Source: Apoda limacodes (Eukaryota; Arthropoda; Insecta; Lepidoptera; Limacodidae). From it: 64,000 bases of DNA. The notes under the pieces are model-generated. The model ran no database searches, had not been told where the DNA came from, and saw nothing but the letters and a program-made list of their open reading frames with translations. Below, piece after piece: positions 35,940-48,747 of this stretch; the stretch's first letter is position 1, and the number at the start of each line of letters is the position of its first letter. The stretch spans positions 8,278,501 to 8,342,500 of the forward strand of contig OX291557.1 in the NCBI GenBank assembly GCA_946406115.1. The letters are read 5' to 3'. The translations under genes were made by a program, and so were the position numbers.

Positions 35940-36227
35940 GTGTGTTGTTTGTTTACATGTCGAGTCAACGTAGTATGTACGTACAACCGTGCATGTAGTG
36001 GACCGTGAACGGCGGCGTACCGCTTCTCAAACGCAATAACATACCATAGTCTAGCTAGCTAGCAGTTAGTCGCGCGCCTCACACCCGCGCGCCCGCTGTG
36101 TGCGTGCCGGCTCAAACTTTGACTCACACAACAGCTGATCGCGATCTTTACACACAAACAAATACAATAAAGAATCATACAAAATAATAGAAACATTTTT
36201 TTTTTGTTAAAACTAAACCTTTTTTAG
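35940..36227 (+). promoter_or_regulatory. GC-rich promoter-like block for an alternative first exon
   Basis: A sharp GC rise contains tcgcgcgcctcacacccgcg, an E-box-like cagctg and a run of gcgcgcc/gtgcgtgcc words, flanked by AT-rich DNA. This is the look of an insect 5' flanking/5' UTR region. It directly precedes a short open frame beginning ATG at 36239. A pyrimidine-rich acceptor, ccttttttag (ends 36227), could join a GC-rich untranslated exon to it. No TATA box is clear. Confidence 0.35.
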
Positions 36228-36238
36228 TATCTATTTGT

Positions 36239-36312
36239 ATGGTGAATGACGCGGAAACTGCAGCGGAACAGGATTTCAGATCGATATTCCGAAAACGGTC
36301 CTGCGAAGTCAC
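36239..36312 (+). CDS. Candidate alternative first coding exon
   Basis: ATG at 36239 opens a short frame, MVNDAETAAEQDFRSIFRKR then SCEV, up to a donor AC|gtaaaa at 36313. The frame would otherwise stop three bases later. Composition is codon-like and much GC-richer than the flanks. The predicted exit phase is 2, the same as exon 18146-18255. This would let both splice to one common downstream exon, as expected for a short isoform from an internal promoter. The start context (tttgtATGg) is poor, and the donor is not perfect. It could also belong to a nested gene or be non-coding. Confidence 0.3.
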
Positions 36313-38022
36313 GTAAAACGCGGCAATGTTTTGGTGCAACATCTAATTATTTTTTTGGTACTTATAAAATACTTCCATGTAATTTGATGTATCTGGTTCC
36401 TGGTTGAAGAGGAAAATAAACCACACGAGTTCATCTTACAGTTGTGTCAGTGCTAATGAGTTTCCTTGATTGACTATACTATAGTATCAAGTGGTTTAGC
36501 GGAATCTTCTGTGTCATCAACATAATTATTGTGAGTTTTATTTTAGACATTTTTTATTAATATCTATTCTTGAGTATTCCGACGATTTTAATTACCAAAG
36601 TTTGTCAGGTATCAAACTTATCAAGCGTAGTTTTTATTAGTAATGCTTAGTAGGTATGCTTTTGATTATTCTTCTAATCGTTTTTTTTTTTATCTTGTAT
36701 AATATAAACATATTATTTTCCTTGTATTTTATAGCTTCAACCTTAAATTTGATGTTTTGGTAAAGTTTATTAGAAACAAGTCCACGCCGGCTGGTTCTTG
36801 TTTTGAAATTTGTACAAATTCACTTTTTGTTTCCATTCCATGGAATTGTTGAATTCCAATTTCTAGGACTAGGATAAAAAGTTTTATAAAATACTTCCTT
36901 ATGTTTACCTTATCAGTGTTACGAGTTTTATTTAACTCAATTGTTTGACACAGAAGGCGTTCTCTTAAAATTGTGGAAGTATCAGTTGGGATTTTGCGAA
37001 AATCAATTGGTTTTACTGTGTGAGTTCGGGGGTTGATTGTATGTGTGCACCCTTAAGCGCCAGCCGTCGAGACATCCCCGGGTTTTGTTAACCCGAGGGG
37101 AGCATTACCCTCTAGCTAGACAACCATCAATGAAGGCAGCGCAAAGTGCGGTCATCAAACCCGAAAGCAAAATTTATCTTAAACTCAGACTAGGTATAAT
37201 GTTAATATAAAAAATAATATTAGAAATTCGGACGTGGTTCTTTAATTATCTATTTCAATTTTAATTACTTTCATATTTTTATTTTTCCAATTACTTATCA
37301 ATATCCAATCACTGAGCAAGTAAATTAATCGAGTCAGCGGGGCCTCTTAATATATCACAGTATGTATGTTATCATTATAACCGCTAACAGAACACGCAAC
37401 ATGAGTTGCATTGGAGCCAGCACTTTCACTATTAAAGTGACTATGATTCTTTTTTATAAAATTAACGACTCCTTTTTTGGTCATACTCATACTTAGTTAT
37501 TTTTGGTCTGTGACCTTATAGGATTTGTCGTTGCTTTAAAGGTTCTGTCTGTTCTCAAATAGTGTCAAGAAGCTGCTTTTACGAACCAATTTTCCCTTAC
37601 TTAAACAGTTTATTAAACGCTGTGTTGGTCTGTCTGCCTTTAAAGATAGATATTTTTAACCGTAATAGGTATACGTTACAATTTTCACATAAAACATATT
37701 TCATGGTGGTAAATTTTAAACCATGTAAAGGTATTATAAGCAGCTTGTTCCCTTCCCTTACTTGGTGGTTATTAAATCAACCTATTGACGGTTGACTGTA
37801 TGCGTCTTGTAATACAATTGTAAAATTGGCATAAGAAACGGAGATTATACCAAATTCTGTACTGCACCTTAATTTTGTTAGTTAAGTTTTTATTATTCTT
37901 GGTGTTATATATTTACCTACATTATTATCTGCTGTAAGGATACCTCCTTGAGACTAACTCCATCTAGCTGCTACATGCTAATGGTTAAAAAAACATTATT
38001 CTAATATAGCGTAATAAAGCTG
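36313..38022. other. Long-intron sequence, no supported gene
   Basis: A GC-richer stretch at 37010-37175 (ttcgggggttgattgtatgt ... ccccgggttttgttaacccg) includes a gggtt..aacccg hairpin. It is possibly a repeat fragment. Otherwise the sequence is AT-rich. Confidence 0.4.
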
Positions 38023-38205
38023 CTATATTATGTTAAAAAGCTTTGTTTTTCCAGTCTCTGTTATTTTTATATCGGTATCTTTGGGCAGATCGTCTACCAC
38101 GTTTGGTTTATGGTTGCTGGTATCTAAAAAAAACCCTTTCCGTGCACAAGTGCTCTTAAGCGTGACTCCGGTTTTTTTATTTTGTACTAGGCCTCCCATT
38201 GTCAT
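38023..38205 (-). pseudogene. Coding-like fragment of unknown origin
   Basis: A 60-codon minus-strand frame includes KKTGVTLKSTCARKGFFLD and DDLPKDTDIKITETGKTKLF. The residue use is protein-like rather than AT-rich noise. No start context, splice sites or family are recognised. An overlapping plus-strand frame (38030-38263) and another (38279-38557) exist. I read this as a fragment of an old element or retrocopy, with low confidence. Confidence 0.25.
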
Positions 38206-38759
38206 GTTATATCATTATGCCCTTTATGTTTTGAAGAGTTGGTTTCAAAATTGTCTGCTTTAATAATAAATTGATGCTTTGGTCGGTATGGTTTATAATA
38301 TAATTTATAATGGATATCGAAACAACGTCAAGCCTTTAAACAGTTTTTCTTTGCGTAATAAAATTGTTTGTAGAAATAGAGAAGATTATGGTACAGTAGT
38401 ATTTCGCATTATGGTGTTGCGTAATGTTTTAATGGTGTCGACTTTTGTTATTTGGATTATCCACTTGTGTTCCGTGTGTATCGAATTAGTGATTATGCGG
38501 TTCGCGAATAAACCAAGTTATGATGATATGATTTTAGCTGACGAGTTACTGATGTAGCTTTTGTTTTCCCTTGAAAGCCTCGTTTGTGTAGTAGTTAGGG
38601 AGCGTTTACTTGCCGGAATCCTAGATTCAATATGGATACTTGTTTTATGTGTTATTGTTTCTAGTTACTACGGCGTTATTAGTAGTAGTAGTTTTTCTTG
38701 GATTCGATCCTTACGCTTAGTTTAGGAGGAATAAATGTTCAGACTTACAGTATAGGTAA

Positions 38760-39015
38760 TGTAGGGACAATTTGAACTTTTAGGATTTGTATATTAAATG
38801 GACATACTCAATTTTACCCGTTCTACAAGCTGTTTTTCACAAGAAAGAAGAAGATGCCGCTTTAGTTATAACCCCTGTATGAAAAGTAGATTTGTGGCGA
38901 TGGGCTTACTAGCTGACTTTTTTTTTATTGGTTTTAAGCTGTATATATTCAATATTTTTCAACATAAATATGGCTGCCACTTGCTTGGTTACAAATTTGC
39001 GTGTTAATTATCTAA
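38760..39015 (+). repeat. Segmental repeat unit, copy 1 (order A-B)
   Basis: Block A (38766-38930) includes gtatattaaatggacatact, acccgttctacaagctg and gatttgtggcgatgggctta. Block B (38940-39013) includes ctgtatatattcaatattt and aaatatggctgccactt. Both recur in reverse complement at 40795-41082 with about 80-90% identity by eye, but in the order B-A. A short related piece (tttagtttcatttatattca) is at 39746-39790. The family is unknown. Confidence 0.7.
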
Positions 39016-39299
39016 GGTCCGAATTAATAGTCTTTTCTAAGCAATGTCCTAAGAAATACTTCTGAAAGTCTTACTTGGAGAATTCTATATAATACTGCTG
39101 CTATTAGTCATATTTACCAAATTTTCAAAAATAGAAAACCATTTATAGTATAGCCATTATATATAAGAAATTTAATTTCGTTTTTTTTTGTACTTAAAAT
39201 TCTTTACTTGTTTTCATGGAGTTCATTGTAAGCAGTGGTTTTGTTGATCGACAACGCTGTATGGCTTGTAACCTTTGCCTGCGTGCATCAAATGCCATG

Positions 39300-39420
39300 A
39301 AGAGCAAAAAATCGGTCAAGTGCGCACCGACGATGGTACCGTAGGTACTTATGTAATATAATTATTTTCCCACCCCCTCGCACCTCTCTCATTTGCCTAT
39401 AGTACTCTTACATAAGTCGA
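39300..39420 (-). repeat. Terminal fragment of the 'tagggttccgtacc' element
   Basis: Contains aaaaaatcggtcaagtgcgc and gatggtaccgtaggta, corresponding to one end of the element copies. The rest is missing. A similar fragment (aaaaaacggtcaagggctag) starts at about 47750. Confidence 0.45.
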
Positions 39421-40790
39421 CGTAAGCAGCTAGGAAAAAATAATTCATGGAGATTTGAATTCATGTTTTATTATTATTAACACATTACGTGCTTAGAATG
39501 TCCTTAGTAAAGGAAATGCGTAAATCAGGCTTAGCTAAGAATAAAAGCATGCTTAGCAACGTGGTGTCTTAACAGTGTTTATTATTTCATTATTTAAGCT
39601 AAGTCAATGTCTTAGCTATAAGTTATACTTTGTCTAAGCAACGACTATTATAACGAGCCTCAGTTATGATCGTTGTATTGTATCTGTCTTAGAATGTTAC
39701 TTTGTCTAAGCCACGACTTCCTAAATGTAGATATTTATTATTTTTAGTTTCATTTATATTCATAACAATAGTAATTTAAATTTAATATAGTGCCTAAATT
39801 GAAATGGGAGGAAGTATCACGAATATTAATTAAAAAGGTAATGAAATTTCATAGTTTAGATTCACCTTAAAAAAAATAATTAATTAACTAATTAAAAAAC
39901 ATACTGCTTTGTCTTTTTACTGTGACTTAATACTACTGTACTATGATACATGACTACATTGTACTATGGTAAAATACTTTTCAGTCGTTTAAGATGATGT
40001 GTGATGTCATACTCAGAGTCAGCTGATTACCTCCCTTGCTTGCTTATAACTATTCCGTTTTCTGTCCTTTAATCTTATGCGACAGATGGTACACATACAA
40101 CTTTATTAAACTATAACTCATTTATAGAATTGTTGGACATACTTACTGTGGTCTACCTGCATCTACTGCAGGCAACAGATTTAAGCAACTATGTTTTTCA
40201 TACTGTATTTGGCATGCAAAATAAACATACATACATTTCCTGCTGCCAGCCTTACCTGCTGGCTTTACTATCACGAAAACACTATTACTAAGTATTCGCT
40301 TCCGTAGTTATGTTTGGCCATTGTTTTCGCGCACTTTTTATTTGTTCCCACAATTTATTTATTCACAAATCAAGTGACATTGACAACGTCACAATGCATG
40401 TTTTCTTTTTTGGTTTTGGCAGTAAGCAATGACATAGTTATTATCCGTAATCTTTTGACAGCATGGCGCGTGAGGGTGGTAGCTTTTGACATTGACGAGG
40501 TGAGTTCATTGATATTTGTACCTACAACTTAATAACTACAAGGCTTAACGGGGTATTTTAACGCGACTTGGTGGCTTTACGGGATCATTTTTTTTTATAA
40601 TTTTTTTTTTTTGTATGAAACAATTTATTACAAAATATACATTCGTTATCTGAATCTATATTCATGATACTCTCTCCCATTTCAATTTTGGCACTATATT
40701 TCTTTGCACATTATATATAGAGTACCAATATTCTTAGTCAATTCTATAAAAACGAATCGGAAGTGTATCTGTCTATACATGAAGATATTT
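39421..40790. other. Long-intron sequence, no supported gene
   Basis: An open frame at 40314-40532 contains ACGAG|gtgagt (donor at 40501) preceded by ttttgacag (ends about 40471), which would make a 29-nt exon. Evidence is too weak to call one. The rest is AT-rich. Confidence 0.4.
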
Positions 40791-40794
40791 ACGA

Positions 40795-41082
40795 AAAAAG
40801 TCAGGTAGTAAGCCCATCGCCACAAATCTGTTTTTCATACAGTGTATTTAACTAAGACGGGCTATCTTCTTCTTTCTTGTGAAAACCAGCTTGTAGAACG
40901 GGTAAAATTCAGTATGTCCATTTAATATACACATCTTAAAAGTTCAAATGTGTCAATGTGTCCGCATTTAAATTACTATTATTATGAATATCAATGAAAC
41001 TAAAATATCGACATTTAGATAATTAGCACGCAAAAGTGGCAGCCATATTTATTTTGATGAATATTGAATATATACAGTTCCA
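40795..41082 (-). repeat. Segmental repeat unit, copy 2, inverted and rearranged
   Basis: Reverse complement of the unit at 38760-39015. gtaagcccatcgccacaaat and cagcttgtagaacgggtaaa match block A; gtggcagccatatttatttt and attgaatatatacag match block B. Between the blocks lies ttagtttcat-type sequence also found at 39746-39790. Confidence 0.7.
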
Positions 41083-44000
41083 AACCAGAGATCATATTTA
41101 ATAAGTAGATACAAACATTTTGGACATAAGTAAACACAAAATATGACCTGTGTAAACTCCTATCATTGATTCTTGTCAACCATGATAGTTTTAGTGTTAA
41201 GTTGTGGTTAACCATGAATTACCGTGTAGCCACCGAGCAAGGTTAGGTGGTCACGTCTCTGCAGAGTAATTTGCGGACTGATTGTGTTCAATATAACCTT
41301 GGCATGCTGTCATTTTTATACCGCAGTCATTTTTATGTTCTAAATTGAATTTGTAGAAAGTTCATAGACAAAACTGTGTGTATGATGAACAAAACCACAA
41401 AGGTTAGATGTACGCAAACTGAATTGTTTTAAATTATCTACAGTGAAAAATTGTGGTTCAGTCAATCGCGAGTTGTTATTCAATATGGCTACTGTAAGAA
41501 CTGCAATTTAAACCTTCAAGAAGTAATTGTAATTATCTGTTATCAGTATTGCAAGACTGAAATAAAGCCATTTAAATTGTTATTGCCTGTGCGCTATGTT
41601 TTAAGTATTTGTCAATCACTACATTGGAAAGCGATACCCAATTGACAGATTTTGTAAACTGTTGATTGTTATGTGTAACTCTCAGATTGTTATTTTAACC
41701 TGGTGTTAGAAACTAATTTTAATGGTAAAGAATACTTTCAAAAAAATATCTTTTACCTTAATTTGTCCGTGAATTATTTACATTTTTAACACACAGTGCT
41801 TTATAAGTTTAAAAACAGGTTGTTGCTGTCTACATGAAGTCTTTAGTTGAATTAGATACTTAAAATGTCATAAAACTAATTCTTCGACATATTTATTAGT
41901 GGATTCCAAAACACAAGTACCAACTACTCAACACTAAATAAAATATTTAGTAGAATCAGTTTGACCAAATTCAGCAGGATCCTGCGATTTTAGCAGGATT
42001 GGACTCTTTTTTTGAGCCTATGCAGCAGGATTATTAAATCTAGCAGTTTTAGCAGAAACAGCATTTGACCCCAAGGGAGATTCTCAAATTATTTCTAAAT
42101 TCTTGAAATGTTCATACCCTAAAATATAATTTTTTTCTGCCATTAAATTATAACTCACTGACCCATTAAAAACCTAGACCACTTGTACTTTCGGTGACTT
42201 AAAAACTTGAGCATCCAGGTAGGGCATCAAGGTAGGTAGGCCATTTGGTATATAGAGTATAATAAGGAAAAAAACAGAAACCAATAAAAAAAACAAACAT
42301 CGCATATAAGATAAGCAGGTATTTAATATAGTACGAACTTATTGTAAAATAAATATATATATTTAAATATAAATAATATAACTTTATATGCATTAATTTA
42401 GAGCCATCATAAAATTATCAAATTATTTCAAAACACATCACGGAACAAACTTGGGTAAGTTTTAATCAACTTTACTTACGGGAAAAAAAATCATATTATT
42501 CCGAAATTAATCAAGCAACAAACTTACTCAAGGTACGTGATAAAATTATTAAGCAGTAACGTTCTTTTTATAATTAATTTGTCATTTTTGAAATAGAAAA
42601 AAAAATAACCTTATCATTGACAATAAATTACCTACTACTCTTATAAATATTTATGTGTACACCCAAATTCTAGGCAAACTTTTTAAGATTGTTTTAGCAT
42701 TTTCTAAAAATTATTAAGCTTGTAGTAAGATGTATTAAGCAATTTTGCTGGACAAGCAGAATCGACATTTTAAATCTGGTCTCACTGGTAGAAACACAAA
42801 ACTAAAATAACAAATTAGCTATATCATAAAATCTTATTCTTTCATTCAGTACCTCGTTGTTTATATTTCAATGTAATGTTTGTACTAAAAATATACTTAC
42901 TTAAATAGCACTACAAATTCTCCAGTTTTGAGCTTATCTCAAGAAGTGTCTGAGTCCATTAGTAAGAGTGGAGGTGTGGTCCAAATTTAGGATAATGAGG
43001 GGCGGCAGTCGTTGTTATGGTGATTAACTGGTGAGATGCACTTCCTGCAGCGCCGCACTATTTCGGTACTGTTGATTGGAATGATATTCGTAGCTATTTT
43101 AGAGGTGGAATAGTGTACAGTTTAGGTTTATTAGGCGATAGCTTTTTAAGAAGAATTTTGAATGTTTTGATACTATTTGTCTATATTGCAATATCTGGAG
43201 GTATACTATATAAACGGTTTCGTTTGGCTTCATCGGTAGACGTTTCTGTCAATTTCTGGTTTTAATTGTATTGCTGATAGCCGTTGATAAGGTTCAACAG
43301 TGAATTGACTGTGCTTGTTCGTCGATTTAGAATAATAAGGCCTTGTTAAGTCAGTGACTCGTGACCTTTTATCTACTGCTTATAAGAATTTTGCATTGTA
43401 TCTAATTTTAAGGAGATCGGGGAAAAGTTTTTTTTTTTTGAGAAAAAATTAAGATAACCTAGTGCCAACTCTTTAAAAAGTCTACTCGTTTAAAAGACAT
43501 TCTGAATCAATGCGAAAACCGTTTGAGAAAGACATAACTTCAAATTCGGACTCTAAATTCTTTGTATGTTGTAAGTTTCCATTTTTCGTAATTTTCGTAA
43601 TTTAACTTAAGTCTTCAGTTGAAGTTAAAGTTTGTATTTGAATATCCCAAAAGCTTCAAAGAAGGTAGCAATAAAGCTTTTTGGTAAATTTAGTGTCAAG
43701 CTGATGCTTCCGTACGTACCTCCAACAGTATGAATCCTGCTCGAAGATGGTGTTGGCGGTGTTAAAGAGCAGAGTATATATTGTTTGACGTCTTAAAAGT
43801 CAGTGACGTTTGCTCTTATTAAATCACAAGCGCCATTCCGGTTTATCGTTCGGATATTCTCGGGATAGTGTTATTTATTACACACCTTCATGTTGGAATA
43901 CCAAGTTATTAAACGCAGTCTGGTATAAACTTGCATAATATTTTATTAAATTACGATAATAGTATAAAGTTTTTCCGCTGTAATAGACAAAACGAAATTA

Positions 44001-44140
44001 ACAATTTTATCTGTAAAGATATCTTTTGTGACAACGCTAATAAAATAAATTTTGCTAATACAAAGCCTCACAATCAACTGAATGAAACAATGAAATCCCT
44101 GTTGCAGGTCTGCCGGTTGAATTTGATAAACGTACATATA
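41083..44140. other. Long-intron sequence, no supported gene
   Basis: Mostly AT-rich. Slightly GC-richer at 42990-43085 (ggggcggcagtcgttgttat), without a supported exon. Short homopolymer tracts but no recognised element. Confidence 0.45.
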
Positions 44141-44141
44141 C

Positions 44142-44287
44142 GAAGTTATTAGATTTCTGAAGGGTCGGCAACGCGCAAGTGATGCCCCTGGTGTTGCAAG
44201 CGTCCATAGGCTACGGTGACCGCTTACCATCAGGCGGGCCGTAAGCTTGTTTGCCACCCTAGTGGTATTAAAAAAAAAAAAAAAAAA
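44142..44287 (+). mobile_element. Short interspersed element copy ('taccactaaggtggcaaac' family), plus orientation
   Basis: Runs from gaagttattagatttctgaa through ggtgaccgcttaccatcagg and gcttgtttgccaccctagtg to an A tail at 44270-44287. It is nearly identical to the reverse complement of 5566-5717. The A tail indicates retroposition. The antisense open frame 43946-44257 is a by-product. Confidence 0.82.
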
Positions 44288-47200
44288 TACTATTTCAAAC
44301 TAAGCTTTCTTTTTGTGTCAATTTCCATTGCATTTGCGTGTACCAGCCGGGCGACACCACACCGGTACTCTGCGTTGCTTTATTCGATCTCTTCCATCTA
44401 TCTAGAAGTATTTGAGGTTTAACAATTAACAAGAGTCCTATTATGCTACCCAACATATCCAATATTTCAGTTTCAATATGCAGTCACTCCAGCTAGAGCC
44501 TGTCTTCGACCATAAGTTCTTCGATAGATAGAGTTGCCACTGGAGAAGGCTTTAATCTATGATGGACAAAAATTTTCTAATTCTTGTCTCTCAAAGTGCT
44601 ATAGCTGCATTATATTGTACAGTTTCACTCTTGATACGCATATATCAACTAATCTCGCATTTACTTAATAGCCGGGGTCAGTTGTGTGTCGTGTAGTGTG
44701 CTCGTATATAGAGCTGTTTGTGTCATTGTGTACTGCGCACTTCCGACGTGTGAAAGCGGCTTTCTCTTAATATTGTTTTTATGGAGGTCATCAACTCTAT
44801 CTATATATTCTTTCTATCTATATTGTTGATGAGAATCATATACATAAATGTATATGTATCTGGTTATCCGTTGTGTTTAATTGTAATGAATATGTTTTTT
44901 TTATGTTTATATAGTATATTTTGGTCTTTCTCTAAGCAAGCTTAGAGCCAGCTTTATGTAAATGGGGTATCATAAGCCTTTAAAATTCTTATCAATTTCT
45001 TCTTGAAGATCCCGATACAGTAGTCCGTAATGAAAACCTTCTCTATACAAACAGAAAGTTTATTCTATACAAACTAAATATTCTCGCATAATTATATTTC
45101 TTCAGAAGGAGCATTTCATTATCCGTGACCATTTAGCCCTACCAATAGCAGAAAGTAGCCGTGGACAATAATTCATTGCGGTTAACACACACCAGGCAGG
45201 ACAAATTTCTCCTTAGACGTTGAGGATAAAACAACTTGTGGGTGAATCATAATCAACATTGCAGCTCGTCTTTAAACCGATAAAAAAGGTCAAGCTGGCA
45301 TCGAAGTGCCTTCGCCCAGAAAGACTTGGTACCTGAATCGCGAGTTGTAGCAGTGGTCTTTTTTCATTGTACAAAATTGTTCTTTATCTTGATTAAAGAC
45401 ATTGACACATAATGAGGAATCTCTATGTATATTAAAGTGGCATATCCGTATGTACCTACATGAAATATTTTAATTTGTCACCCTTGGTTACATAGCTTAC
45501 TCAGCTAGCTCGCTTATGTTCGGTTAAGTGTCGTGATTGCAAAAAAACTATAAGTAATGTAATGCATATTTTTCTGCATTGGGATGGATCGAAATTGTAG
45601 AAAGTTAATTTCTTATTTTGAAAGTGCTTTAGGCTAGATTGGGTCATTATATTTTTTCATTCACTTTCAGTGATTCACTCAAAATCTTATTAAAACTAAA
45701 AAAACCCCCGTGACATTATGATTTAATTATTAATTTCACGTTATCACTGTTACTCACTTGGACAATGTTTATCTTATCACTTTTAATATTGTAAACTACT
45801 ACCTTATCAGAAACGTAGGTACATCTGTTTATGTAATGGTTATTTACTGAATGTAAAATGTGAATGCACTTTTTCTTTTGGACCAATCTGCGTGGTTCCT
45901 TGTATAGCTAATTCGTATTTGTCTAATACGGTTCCGTAATCAAGCGAGTATTTTTTTTTTAATTTTTATGTCTTGGCTGGTACTGGCTGCACGGACGGAC
46001 CCGTATGTCTATGTATGTATTCTACAATTTTTTAAATCGATACTGATGAAATACAGTCAGGTGTCTTATATAGACCGGCATAACATTTTGTAATAAATTG
46101 TGTATTAATAGTAGTAAGGAGACACAGGTACCGCCCGTGTTTCATACATTTTTTTTTTTAACAAAAATTTAAGGTGAGTGAATAAATAAACTCACCAAAG
46201 CACAATTGAAATGGTGGGAATAAAGATAGAGATGACAACGCATCCGTGCCATCCAGAAAATTTATGAATTATAAAGTTTTGTTTGAAGTTAAAACTTGTA
46301 GATATAATTGATCGCTTGTATAGTGTGCGTGGAGTTCGTGTTTAGAACAACGATACAAGTCTTATACATACTTGATATAATAGGGTCATTACCGCCCGTG
46401 GGTAATATAAACGCGCGCTTTGCTTAGAGAAAATAAAATTTACAAAGAAAAAGCCCGGGGGAGGAAGGCAAATCTTAGCATCCGCTTAATCTGCACATAA
46501 TTACACTGTTTATGAGTACCTAATTGTTATGAAAATGCAAAGGAAGTTCTTCATACGTAGAACTGAGGATGAAAAATTGTTGCATGATGATTTGTATTTG
46601 AGGTACTATAGTACTTACTATCATTCTTCAGTGTTCTAGGACAAATTACAAATTCACTTATCTCTAACTTTAGTAGGTTATATTATATTATACATAGTTA
46701 ATGACTGTCCAGTAAAAGGCGTTGTAAGCATTGTTTATCTTAATCAAGAATTGATTGTTAAATCAACAATCTTGGTAAGATTTCGAATTTACCACGTATA
46801 TCACCGTCGGTAGTGAAAACGTCGCTATCGCGAATGTAAACAAATCTTACGTCACTTTAACGCTTGAGAATCAAACTGAGCGAATCGTTTCCGTTCAAAA
46901 TCAGGGCGCACTGAGATTGCACAATGCGCAGGCCCAGCTTGAGATGAGATAAATCTACTTGTAGTCAAGCTTCTTGGAAGTAATGGGTACGCATCAAACG
47001 AGCTGAACTACTTAACTGGGACTATCTCAACGTAAATTATCATTATAAAGTGAAGAGTGTGCCGTTACTCTAGATCATAACGATCAATCAGGGAGGGATC
47101 GTGTGGGAAGCGAGCTTTATACACTTTTTATGGGAAATTAGTTTTAGTTCATTAAAAGATATATATATAGGTAGGGATTTTGATGATGTAATGAAGGAAT

Positions 47201-48265
47201 GAAGGAAGTGATATATGTTAAACGTAATTGACAAATATGTAGTTGTTGTTACAAAAAAAAAACATTATTTGAATGTAGTTCCTAAATCTAAATGGTCTTA
47301 ATCTATCTAACTTAAAAATGTTGGAGTAAGAATCATTTTAATATAATAAACTATTTAAAGAAGTGGTAGAATTATGTTATAAAATTCTAATCGGTACTAG
47401 GATTTTTAATAGAAATTAGAATACATTTTCGTTTTCGTTAATAGGACTATATATATTGAATAATTTTAATTTAAAATAGATTGCAGCTCGGCTATAATCA
47501 CAAATTACCTAGGCGTATTAAACCAGGACAGAAACTAAAGGTGAAAACTGGTATGTAATTAGAATCTAATAGTTTGGTACTAGGCGATATTTGTTCGGCT
47601 CGAATAAAATAAACAGAAATAAGTACACAGGTTGGTCGTACTTGAACGGTGAAGTAATAATCCCTTGAGTGTGGGAGGCCGTCCTCAACTCTTACAATGG
47701 CTTTGAGGGGATTAGGGAATTCCTAACATTATATTACTCTGGGATAATTAAAAAAAACGGTCAAGGGCTAGTCGCACTCGTAATGAATTATTTTCTATAT
47801 TTGTTTCAAAATTTTAGGCTCACATATTACGGAAATAAGGCCCCTCCTCCCACCTTTTCCAGAGGGGGTTATTGGTAAAGGGGTATTGTCATCTTTTTAA
47901 AAATTATAAAAAAAAATTGAGATCTTCACAACAAACCCTTTTGTTTAGTGTCACACTATTTCAACAGTTTTCAAACTATTAATTTCGTAAGTATGTACGC
48001 CCAATATTAAGAGATTTTAAGACTTTTGAATTATATAATTATTTTAATGCCATAAATTTCTTATAGTTTTCCTATAATCTATAAAGATTTTTTTTTGATT
48101 TGTTAATGTGTGGTCATTTTCATACTTTCTCAAACATTTTTAAAATTATTTGTTTTTAAATTATAAAAAATTAAGATCCACACAACAAACCCTTTCATCT
48201 GATGTGTCACATGGTTTTTTAATTTTCTAATTTACTTCTTAAGTTTTATCTTAAGTGATCCCATA
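44288..48265. other. Long-intron sequence, no supported gene
   Basis: About 4 kb without a splice-bounded coding frame. GC-richer patches at 45130-45350 and 46800-47060 are unrecognised and may be regulatory. A fragment of the 'tagggttccgtacc' family may sit at 47750-47800. The frame 47669-47878 is not coding-like. Confidence 0.4.
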
Positions 48266-48269
48266 TTCA

Positions 48270-48400
48270 AAATTCATTAATTTACTTCACACGTCCTTGT
48301 TTGGGTCACAGAAACTCATACATATGTGTACTAAATTTCAACTTAATCTGTCCAGTAGATTCTAAGTAAATGAGTTAACCTATAAGGGTTCCCCCGTCTT
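48270..48400 (+). repeat. Degenerate short element fragment
   Basis: acttcacacgtccttgtttg, tgtactaaatttcaacttaa and ctgtccagtagattctaagt resemble the 3' blocks of the copies at 28.8 and 29.0 kb. Confidence 0.4.
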
Positions 48401-48602
48401 TTTATTCTGACTTCTATCTAGTTTCCTGTTTTTCCTTTCATGGTTTTTTTTACCGTGGAACATGCCACCTTGTCTGAGACTTAGAGATTTAACTTAACCT
48501 AGAGAAGGTGTCGTTTTTTTACTCATTTTCGTGTGATATTGTTTGTGGTTAGCCAATTGTCGCTACATTAATTGCTCTTTGATAAATCGATGGGTAAGAA
48601 AT

Positions 48603-48747
48603 TTCTCGACCCCCTAGCAGGTGGACTGACGACCTCAGGAAGCCGATAGCCACAGGCTGCTCGGGACCGGTCGTTGTAAAAACATACTGGGGGGGCTTCG
48701 GTCAGCAGTGGATGTCTTCCGGCTCAGACGACGACAATCGTCATTAG
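48603..48747 (+). pseudogene. 3' end of an RTE-type LINE (ORF C-terminus)
   Basis: An open frame reads DDLRKPIATGCSGPVVV, then YWGGFGQQWMSSGSDDDNRH and stop. The W-x-x-x-x-QQW-x-SSG-S-D-D ending is the C-terminus I know from RTE-clade non-LTR retrotransposons in moths. There the ORF runs into a GAC/GAT-rich tail (here tcagacgacgacaatcg). Only about 145 bp remain, which is typical of severe 5' truncation. Confidence 0.7.

Noticed and set aside
40472..40500. 29-nt exon between ttttgacag and gtgagt
   Set aside because: The splice sites are good, but there is no phase partner or conservation to test. The surrounding frame is AT-rich.
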